This document shows, in pieces, positions 42,984 to 49,699 of a stretch of 64,000 nucleotides of DNA. Position numbers and translations under genes: made by a program. The notes beneath the pieces are model-generated. The model was not told the DNA's origin and searched no databases. It worked only from the letters and a program-made list of their open reading frames with translations. Every line of letters starts with the position of its first letter. Within the stretch, counting starts at the first letter, position 1. The DNA is from Streptomyces sp. NBC_01454 (GTDB lineage: Bacteria; Actinomycetota; Actinomycetes; Streptomycetales; Streptomycetaceae): assembly GCF_036227565.1 (NCBI RefSeq), contig NZ_CP109460.1:2542001-2606000 (forward strand), read 5' to 3'.

Positions 42984-43757
42984 ATGGCGGCACTCGGGCA
43001 GGTCATTCGGTCGGAGTGGACCAAGATCAGATCGGTGCGGTCCACGGTGTGGACGCTCGGCATCGCCGCGGTGCTCACCATCGCGCTGGGCATGCTGATC
43101 TGCGTCCTGGCCAACAACGACTTCCACTCCATGCCGGCCAGGCAGCGGCTGTCGTTCGACGCCACCAACATCAGCTTCTCCGGGATGGGGCTGGGCCAGC
43201 TCGCGATGATCGTCTTCGGGGTGCTGGTGGTCTCCAACGAGTACAGCACCGGCATGATCCGGGCCTCGCTGGCGGCGGTCCCGCAGCGCGGCACCTTTCT
43301 GTTCTGCAAGCTGCTGGTGGCCACCGCGCTGGTCTTCGTGGTCGGCCTGGCGACCAGCTTCGTGGCCTTCTTCGCGGGACAGGCGATGCTGGGCGATCTG
43401 CGCGCGCACCTCGGCGATCCGGGAGTGCTGCGCGCGGTGTTCGGCGGCGGGCTCTACATGACGCTGATCGCGCTGTTCTCGATGGCGGTGGCCGTGATGC
43501 TGCGCAGTCCGATGCTGTCGCTGGGCATCCTGATGCCGTTCTTCTTCCTGATCTCCAACATCCTCGGCAACGTCTCGGCGACCCGGAAGGTCGGCCGCTA
43601 TCTGCCGGACCAGGCGGGCTCGAAGATCATGCAGGTGGTCACGCCCGCCAACAGCGATGTGCCGTACGGGCCGTGGGGCGGACTCGGCATCATGATCGCC
43701 TGGACGGTGGCGGCGCTGATCGGGGGCTATGTCCTGCTGAAGCGGCGGGACGCCTAG
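42984..43757 (+). CDS. ABC-2 transporter permease (pair 1)
   Basis: A 257-residue membrane protein with six predicted helices, partner of the preceding ATPase. The amphipathic start ALGQVIRSEWTKIRSVRSTV is typical of ABC-2 permeases and is shared with the second permease (SEWTKIRSLRSTIWTLGV). Helices at about 22-42, 70-95 (YSTGMIRASLAA follows), 107-130, 148-170, 180-200 and 230-250. AGAGGAG lies ten bases upstream of ATG 42984. Substrate unknown; export is expected. Confidence 0.9.
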   Translation: MAALGQVIRSEWTKIRSVRSTVWTLGIAAVLTIALGMLICVLANNDFHSMPARQRLSFDATNISFSGMGLGQLAMIVFGVLVVSNEYSTGMIRASLAAVPQRGTFLFCKLLVATALVFVVGLATSFVAFFAGQAMLGDLRAHLGDPGVLRAVFGGGLYMTLIALFSMAVAVMLRSPMLSLGILMPFFFLISNILGNVSATRKVGRYLPDQAGSKIMQVVTPANSDVPYGPWGGLGIMIAWTVAALIGGYVLLKRRDA

Positions 43758-43920
43758 GGCGCCCGCCCGCGAAACGGCCCGTCACCCACCTCTCCGCAGG
43801 CGGCGGGCGGCACGGCGACCCGTCCCAATTGACGGGAACCGTCAATCTCCGGATAGCCTCCTAACCCTCACGGGGGTACGAGGACGCCTCTGCCCCGAGG
43901 CATCTCGCGAGGGGCGGAGA

Positions 43921-45204
43921 ATGATCGAGGCAGTCGGCCTGACGAAGCGCTATGGCGCCAAGACGGCCGTGTACAACCTGTCGTTCCAGGTACGGCCGGG
44001 CACGGTGACCGGCTTCCTGGGGCCCAACGGCTCCGGCAAGTCGACCACGATGCGCATGATCCTGGGCCTGGACGCACCGACCTCGGGGCACGCGACCATC
44101 GCCGGCCGCCCCTACCGCCAGCTCCCCAACGCACCGCGCCAGGTGGGCGCGCTGCTCGACGCCAAGGCCGTGCACGGCGGGCGCAGCGCACGCCAGCATC
44201 TGCTCTCGCTCGCCCAGCTGTCGGGCATCCCGGCCCGCCGGGTCGACGAGGTGCTCAAGGTGGTCGGCCTGCAGGACGTCGCGGGGCGGCGTTCCCACGG
44301 CTTCTCGCTCGGCATGGGCCAGCGGCTGGGCATCGCCGCGGCGCTGCTCGGCGATCCGCAAGTACTGCTCTTCGACGAGCCGGTCAACGGGCTCGACCCC
44401 GAAGGCATCCTGTGGGTGCGCAATCTGATGAAGCAGCTGGCGTCCGAGGGCCGCACGGTCTTCGTCTCCTCGCATCTGATGAGCGAGATGGCACTGACCG
44501 CCGAGCATCTGATCGTGATCGGCCGGGGCCAGCTGCTGGCGAACATGTCGGTCAAGGACTTCATCTCGGCCAACTCCGCCGATTTCGCCCGGATACGCAC
44601 CCCGGACGCCGAGCCGGAGCAGCGCGAGAAGCTGACCGCCGCGCTCGGTGAGGCGGGCGGGCAGATCACCCCCGAGCCGGACGGCGCGCTGCGGGTGACC
44701 GGGCTGCCGCTCCCCCGCATCAGCGACCTCGCGCACGCCGCCGAGGTCCGACTGTGGGAGCTGTCGCCGCACCAGGCGTCCCTGGAGGAGGCGTACATGC
44801 GGATGACGCAGGGCGCCGTGGACTACCGCTCGACGGCCGACGCGCGGGCCGGACTGCAGGAGGCCCCCGCCGGGTACGCCCCGCAGGGTCCCGGCCCGCA
44901 GGGGTATCCGGGTGGCCCCGGGTACCCGGCCGGTCAGCCCGGTGTCCCGGGCCAGGTCCCGGCGGGCATGCCCGGCCAGGGCCGGCCGAATCCGTACGCC
45001 CAGCAGGCGCCCGGCGCCGTTCCCGGGCCGGGCCAGCCGCCGCCCGGGCAGGCTCAGGGTCACCCGTACGGGGCACCCGAGTCCTACGCCGCGCCTCACC
45101 CGTACGGGCAACAGCCCGCCGCGCCGATGCCGTCCGCGAGCCCGTTCGCGCCGCCCGCCGCCCCCGCCGACCAGCCCACGCCGCACCACGAGGAAGCCCG
45201 ATGA
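43921..45204 (+). CDS. ABC-2 transporter ATP-binding protein with long proline-rich tail (pair 2)
   Basis: A 427-residue ATPase, a paralogue of the one at 41943 (same GPNGSGKSTTMRM, GFSLGMGQRLGIAAALLGDP, LLFDEPVNGLDPEG and SSHLMSEM blocks). After the nucleotide-binding domain (about 1-305) comes a tail of about 120 residues rich in Pro, Gly, Gln, Ala and Tyr (QGYPGGPGYPAGQP), unusual for a cytoplasmic ATPase. GGAG lies just before ATG 43921. Its last bases overlap the start of its permease (ATGA). The tail and the similar head on the permease may interact. Confidence 0.91.
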   Translation: MIEAVGLTKRYGAKTAVYNLSFQVRPGTVTGFLGPNGSGKSTTMRMILGLDAPTSGHATIAGRPYRQLPNAPRQVGALLDAKAVHGGRSARQHLLSLAQLSGIPARRVDEVLKVVGLQDVAGRRSHGFSLGMGQRLGIAAALLGDPQVLLFDEPVNGLDPEGILWVRNLMKQLASEGRTVFVSSHLMSEMALTAEHLIVIGRGQLLANMSVKDFISANSADFARIRTPDAEPEQREKLTAALGEAGGQITPEPDGALRVTGLPLPRISDLAHAAEVRLWELSPHQASLEEAYMRMTQGAVDYRSTADARAGLQEAPAGYAPQGPGPQGYPGGPGYPAGQPGVPGQVPAGMPGQGRPNPYAQQAPGAVPGPGQPPPGQAQGHPYGAPESYAAPHPYGQQPAAPMPSASPFAPPAAPADQPTPHHEEAR

Positions 45205-46541
45205 CCAGCCCTCAGCAGCCGCAGCCGCAGCCTGGGCGCGGACCCGACGACACCGGCGCCCGGGAGCAGCCGCTGCCGGCCGCGCCGCCGATGCCGCCCC
45301 CCGCGCCGCAACCGCCGCAGGGCCGGCCGCCCCAGGCACCGCCCGCCGCACCCGCGCAGCCCGGTCAGCAGCCTCCGCAGCAGCCCGGTCAGCAGTCCCC
45401 GCCCGCCGGGGAAGCGGGCACGATGATGCTCCAGCCCCAGCAGCCGCCCGCGCCGCAGCCGCCCGCCAGGGAGCCCGGCACGATGACGCTGCAGGCCCAG
45501 CAGCCCCCCGGGCAGCAGACTCCCGGTCAGCCCGCGCCGCCCGCGCAGGCCAGGGAAGCGGGCACGATGATGCTCCAGCCCCAGCAGCCCCCCGCGCCGC
45601 AGCCGCTCGCGGCGCACGGACCGGGCGGGGACGCGGGCACGATGATGCTCCAGCCCCAGGCGCAGCCGCCCGTCCAGGACCGGCCGCAGCACCACCCGCA
45701 GGACCGGCAGCCCCCCGTCCCGCAGCAGGCCCACCCCCAGCAGGCCTGGGCCGGAGCGGGCGGCTATGTCTCGCCCCTCCCCGTGCGCCCCACCCACCTC
45801 GGCCATGCGCTGGCCTCCGAGTGGACGAAGATCCGCTCGCTGCGCTCGACGATCTGGACACTGGGCGTGATGGTCGCCCTGACCGTGGGCATCGGTCTGC
45901 TGGCCACCCTCGCGGCGGGCTCGGAACGCGAGATGGACCCGCTGCTCGGCGTCGGTTTCGTCGGCGTCCTGCTCGGCAGCCTGTGCGTGATCACCCTGGG
46001 CGTGCTGTCGATCTCGTCCGAGTACGGCACCGGCATGATCCGTACGACGCTGACCGCCTGCCCCAGCCGCGTCCGGGTGCTGACCGCGAAGGCCCTCGTC
46101 TTCTTCACCCTCGCGCTGGTGCTCACGACGGTCGCGACCACCCTGGTCGCGCTGCTCGACACCGGCATGCTCCGCGGCCCCGCGCCGACCGCCGACCAGT
46201 GGCTGCGCGCCACCCTCGGCGCCGGTCTGTACGTCGCGCTGCTCGGTCTGCTGGCGCTGGCCGTCGGCACCCTGCTGCGGCACTCGGCGGGCGCCATCAG
46301 CACGATGATGGGCGTCGTGCTGCTGCCGATGCTGCTGGCGCTGTTCCTGCAGGGCGAGAGCGTCAAGGACCTCCAGCGGGTGCTGATCGAGTACTCGGTG
46401 CCGAGCGCCCTGGCGACGCTCTACGACATCCCGTTCCTCACCACGGGCCCCAGCGGCTGGACCCCGCTGCTGATCCTGGCCGGGGTGACCGCGGTGGTGC
46501 TGGGCGGCGCCTACGCCGCCGTCGCCCAGCGCGACGTCTGA
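45201..46541 (+). CDS. ABC-2 transporter permease with repeat-bearing proline-rich head (pair 2)
   Basis: A 446-residue membrane protein. The first 195 residues are a cytoplasmic Pro/Gln/Ala-rich head with four spaced copies of a GTMMLQPQ-like motif (AGTMMLQPQ, PGTMTLQAQ, AGTMMLQPQ, AGTMMLQPQ). The rest is an ABC-2 permease with six helices starting with ASEWTKIRSLRSTIWTLGVM, like the permease at 42984. The repeated Gly-Thr-Met motif surrounded by Pro/Gln looks like a site for a kinase or an FHA-type reader; this is inference. Coupled to its ATPase. Confidence 0.9.
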   Translation: MTSPQQPQPQPGRGPDDTGAREQPLPAAPPMPPPAPQPPQGRPPQAPPAAPAQPGQQPPQQPGQQSPPAGEAGTMMLQPQQPPAPQPPAREPGTMTLQAQQPPGQQTPGQPAPPAQAREAGTMMLQPQQPPAPQPLAAHGPGGDAGTMMLQPQAQPPVQDRPQHHPQDRQPPVPQQAHPQQAWAGAGGYVSPLPVRPTHLGHALASEWTKIRSLRSTIWTLGVMVALTVGIGLLATLAAGSEREMDPLLGVGFVGVLLGSLCVITLGVLSISSEYGTGMIRTTLTACPSRVRVLTAKALVFFTLALVLTTVATTLVALLDTGMLRGPAPTADQWLRATLGAGLYVALLGLLALAVGTLLRHSAGAISTMMGVVLLPMLLALFLQGESVKDLQRVLIEYSVPSALATLYDIPFLTTGPSGWTPLLILAGVTAVVLGGAYAAVAQRDV

Positions 46542-46565
46542 CGCCGCACCCCCCCGCTCAACCGC

Positions 46566-46883
46566 TCAGTATCTGGGCGCATTCCGGGACCGCTGGAGCC
46601 GCGCGCTCCGGCGGTCCCGTGCGCTCCAGCACGCCTTGTGCCAGTGCCGGCGGTCGTCGACATCACCGTGCTGCTGCCAGGCGACGACGTGCGGCACCCC
46701 GGGCGGGATCTCCTGGTCGCAGCCCGGGCAGCGGTAGTGCTTGGCCGCGCCGCCGCCCCCCAGCTGCCGGACGACCCAGGTCTCACCGCGCCATTCCTCG
46801 GTACGTTCCAGGCCGTAGCGGTCACCGCCCGTGCGGTCGATGGGCTTCGCGCCGCCGGGCTGGCGGTTTCGACGCGGGGACAC
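46566..46883 (-). CDS. Small conserved zinc-ribbon-like protein
   Basis: A 105-residue basic cytoplasmic protein starting at GTG 46883 (MSPRRNRQPGGAKPIDRTGG). A likely metal site is formed by CPGCDQ near residue 52-57, histidines in VPHVVAW and HWHKACW, and the cysteine of ACW. Streptomyces homologues are often labelled ATP/GTP-binding protein, but I see no P-loop. It faces the ABC permease with only 24 bases between the stops. Function unknown. Confidence 0.75.
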   Translation of the reverse strand: MSPRRNRQPGGAKPIDRTGGDRYGLERTEEWRGETWVVRQLGGGGAAKHYRCPGCDQEIPPGVPHVVAWQQHGDVDDRRHWHKACWSARDRRSARLQRSRNAPRY

Positions 46884-46976
46884 AGAGCACCTCGGAGGGT
46901 CACGGGGTCACGGGATGTCACCAGCGTACGCGGCTCGGTCAGGGGTGGACCGCGCTCGGCAGGATTCTGCGATCAT

Positions 46977-46990
46977 CGGGAAATTTCCCG
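46977..46990. promoter_or_regulatory. 14-bp perfect palindrome CGGGAAATTTCCCG
   Basis: A perfect palindrome with an AT-rich centre in otherwise GC-rich DNA. It lies 80 bases before the luciferase-like gene and 94 bases beyond the start of the divergent zinc-ribbon gene. It is a candidate operator for either. Confidence 0.45.
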
Positions 46991-47070
46991 TCAGGCCGTG
47001 CCCTTGGCACGTGTCTCCCGTTGTTGCCGGTGGGGGGGGAGTCGCGTCGGCTGCGAGGAGGCAGAGAGCG

Positions 47071-48120
47071 ATGCGCGTTGGGGCTTTCATCCTGGCCGCT
47101 CAATTCCCGGGCCAGGGACAGGGGGAAGCACTGCACCGCGCGGTGCGCTCCGCGGAGGTCGCGGAGGAGGCCGGGCTCGACGACGTCTGGCTGGCGGAAC
47201 ACCATTTCGTACCGTACGGCGTCTGTCCGAGTGCGGTGACGCTGGCGGCGCTGCTGCTGGGGCGCACCCGCCGGATCGGTGTCGGGACGGCGGTCAGCGT
47301 GCTGCCGACCCAGCATCCGGTGGCGCTCGGTGAGCAGGCGGCGCTGCTGCATCTCACCACCGGCGGCCGCTTCACGCTCGGTGTGGGCCGGGGCGGCCCC
47401 TGGGTGGATCTGGAGGTCTTCGGCGCCGGGCTCGCCGCGTACGACCACGGCTTCCCCGAGTCCCTCGACCTGCTGCTGCGCTGGCTGCGCGAGCCGCGGG
47501 TCGGCGCGCGGGGCGAGCGCTATGCGTTCCGGGAGGTGGCGGTGGTGCCGCGGCCGGATCAGGCACTGACCGCTCCGGACGATCCGTGCGCCGGCCCCCC
47601 GGGCCCACCCGTGGTGGTGGCCTGCACCTCCCCCGCCTCGGTGCGCACGGCCGCCGAGCGCGGCCTGCCGATGCTGCTGGGCATGCACTGCGGCGACGAG
47701 GAGAAGGCGGAGATGGTCGCACTGTGGCGCTCGGCCGCCCTGGAGGCGGGCCGGGACGGCGACGAGGTGGCCGCGGCCGCGCATGTCTCGGCGGGCGTGG
47801 TCCAGATCGCCGACGCCCGGGAGGCGGCACGGGAGTCCCTGACCAAGGCGATGCCCGGCTGGCTGCGGCAGGGCCTGGGCGCGCATGTGACGGTCGACGG
47901 CCGCTATCGCGCGATGCGTGATCCGCTGGCGTACACGGAGTTGCTGTGCGGGCTGCATCCCGTCGGCCCGCCGCGGTGGTGTGCGGACCGGCTGGCGGCG
48001 ACGTCGGAGCGTACGGGCATCACCCGCTTCGCCCTGCTCGTCGAGGGCTCCGGCGACCTCGCGGCGACGGAGGAGAACGTGCGCCGGCTGGGCACGGAAG
48101 TCCTGCCGCAGGTGGGGTGA
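47071..48120 (+). CDS. Luciferase-like (LLM class) flavin-dependent oxidoreductase
   Basis: A 349-residue TIM-barrel flavoprotein, probably using reduced FMN or F420. It starts MRVGAFILAAQFPGQGQGEA with GAGGAGG nine bases upstream of ATG 47071. Typical blocks are AEEAGLDDVWLAEHHF, GTAVSVLPTQHPVALGEQAA and RFTLGVGRGGPW, with insertions relative to bacterial luciferase. The substrate cannot be deduced. A hairpin at 48144-48164 follows. Confidence 0.88.
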   Translation: MRVGAFILAAQFPGQGQGEALHRAVRSAEVAEEAGLDDVWLAEHHFVPYGVCPSAVTLAALLLGRTRRIGVGTAVSVLPTQHPVALGEQAALLHLTTGGRFTLGVGRGGPWVDLEVFGAGLAAYDHGFPESLDLLLRWLREPRVGARGERYAFREVAVVPRPDQALTAPDDPCAGPPGPPVVVACTSPASVRTAAERGLPMLLGMHCGDEEKAEMVALWRSAALEAGRDGDEVAAAAHVSAGVVQIADAREAARESLTKAMPGWLRQGLGAHVTVDGRYRAMRDPLAYTELLCGLHPVGPPRWCADRLAATSERTGITRFALLVEGSGDLAATEENVRRLGTEVLPQVG

Positions 48121-48143
48121 CAGGTACGGGGCGGCGCCGCCGT

Positions 48144-48164
48144 GCGCGGGTGGGGCACCCGCGC
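48144..48164. terminator. Hairpin after the luciferase-like gene
   Basis: GCGCGGGT pairs with ACCCGCGC around GGGGC, 24 bases beyond the stop. It lies between two facing genes. No T-run. Confidence 0.5.
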
Positions 48165-48277
48165 GCGGTGAAGCCCCGCGCCGTGCCCGGGAGTTGTCCC
48201 CGTCCTGGGAGAGTGCTGCCGCTGGCGCACCGGCACGGTGCGTCTCACAACCCTGTGCGCAGCGGCAGCAACGGCGT

Positions 48278-48670
48278 TCAGCAGTCGCGGAGTTGCGGCG
48301 ACTGATTCAGCAGCTGGCCCCGTATGGAGGTGAAGCGGGCCAGACGGTCGTCCACCACCGGGTCGAGCGGGAAGACCGCGACCCGGTGGCAGTTCTGAAA
48401 GGCGAGCCGCACACCGAAGTGGCGCTCCAGCGAACCACGGATGGCGTCACTCGCCAGTGCGCGAAGCAGCTGCCCGCGCGCCTGCTCGTCCGGCGGAGGC
48501 GTCTGATTGTCAGCGAACTCTCCGCCGTCGACCTTCAGCTGAGCCACCAGAGAGCTGATCATCCCCCATGCGTAGGGCAGGGAGGTCCGGACGCAGTCGA
48601 CAAATTCCGCTTCGTCGACCTCGCCTCGATCGGCCTGTTCGAGGAGGGCCGGTGAGACGTCGAGCGACAT
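48278..48670 (-). CDS. Conserved streptomycete protein (SCO5389-like), function unknown
   Basis: A 130-residue soluble protein starting MSLDVSPALLEQADRGEVDE, with AGGAGA close upstream. It is mostly helical, with three cysteines (VDCVRTS, QNCHRVAV and the last residue) and no motif I can assign. I recognise it as a protein conserved in Streptomyces next to nucS. It is divergent from nucS with 249 bases between, which should hold both promoters. Confidence 0.8.
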   Translation of the reverse strand: MSLDVSPALLEQADRGEVDEAEFVDCVRTSLPYAWGMISSLVAQLKVDGGEFADNQTPPPDEQARGQLLRALASDAIRGSLERHFGVRLAFQNCHRVAVFPLDPVVDDRLARFTSIRGQLLNQSPQLRDC

Positions 48671-48919
48671 GAGGTTCTCCTCTCGCGGCCCCGCCGGGAC
48701 GGACAGGGCCTAGGGACGGGACAAGGGGTTTCGCGACACAGCGTGTTCGTCTCACGACCCCCCGCTTCAACGGTATGCCGCGCAAGGTGCCCGCACCAGG
48801 AGATTGCACATACAACCGGCCATTGGCGAGCGCCGGGGGTGCGGGGATTTCCCCCGTAAAGGCACAGTGATCCAGGGCGAATCGCGTGCGGGGCCTCCGG
48901 TCGAGTAGCGTTTCGCCCC

Positions 48920-49582
48920 ATGCGTCTCGTCATCGCCCGCTGCTCCGTGGACTACGCGGGCCGGCTCACCGCCCACCTCCCCTCGGCCCCTCGCCTCATC
49001 CTGGTGAAGGCTGACGGCTCCGTCTCCGTTCACGCGGACGACCGGGCCTACAAACCCCTCAACTGGATGTCGCCGCCGTGCACCCTCAAGGAGGGCGACG
49101 GAGACGTGTGGACGGTCGAGAACAAGGGCGGCGAGAAGCTCATCATCACCCTCGAGGAGGTCATGCACGACTCCTCGCACGAACTCGGCGTCGACCCCGG
49201 GCTCATCAAGGACGGTGTGGAGGCGCACCTCCAGGAGCTGCTCGCGGACCGGATCGAAACCCTCGGCGAGGGATACTCCCTGATTCGGCGTGAATACCCC
49301 ACTGCCATCGGCCCGGTGGATATCTTGTGCCGGGATGCCGATCACCGGACCGTCGCCGTGGAGATCAAGCGGCGCGGTGAGATCGACGGCGTCGAGCAGC
49401 TCACCCGCTATCTCGAACTCCTCAACCGTGACCCGCATCTGGCCCCGGTGAAGGGCGTCTTCGCCGCTCAGGAGATCAAGCCGCAGGCACGGGTGCTGGC
49501 CACCGACCGCGGTATCGACTGTGTCGTCCTGGACTACAACGCGCTGCGCGGCATCGAGGACGACAAGCTCCGGCTGTTCTGA
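48920..49582 (+). CDS. nucS: NucS/EndoMS mismatch-specific endonuclease
   Basis: A 220-residue nuclease that cuts both strands at mismatches and replaces MutS/MutL in actinobacteria. The N-terminal dimerisation domain begins [20 protein letters not shown]. The catalytic PD-(D/E)xK core is seen as GPVDILCRD followed by VAVEIKRRG, with QLTRYLELL after it. The end, DDKLRLF, matches the C-terminal peptide that binds the beta sliding clamp in this family. Length is normal. It is transcribed alone and ends in a 21-bp hairpin. Confidence 0.95.
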   Translation: MRLVIARCSVDYAGRLTAHLPSAPRLILVKADGSVSVHADDRAYKPLNWMSPPCTLKEGDGDVWTVENKGGEKLIITLEEVMHDSSHELGVDPGLIKDGVEAHLQELLADRIETLGEGYSLIRREYPTAIGPVDILCRDADHRTVAVEIKRRGEIDGVEQLTRYLELLNRDPHLAPVKGVFAAQEIKPQARVLATDRGIDCVVLDYNALRGIEDDKLRLF

Positions 49583-49640
49583 CCCCGCCGGCCCCTGGGG
49601 AGCTTCTCAGCCATGATCCCCGGGGGCGGACCCCGGAGAC

Positions 49641-49687
49641 GGCACAGCGCAACGGCCCGGTCGTGGACCGGGCCGTTGCGCTGTGCC
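49641..49687. terminator. 21-bp perfect hairpin between nucS and the P-loop protein gene
   Basis: GGCACAGCGCAACGGCCCGGT (in part; 49641-49661) pairs perfectly with 49667-49687 around a 5-base loop. It lies between two facing stops; a bidirectional terminator without a T-run. Confidence 0.8.
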
Positions 49688-49699
49688 GGGTGCGGGCCG

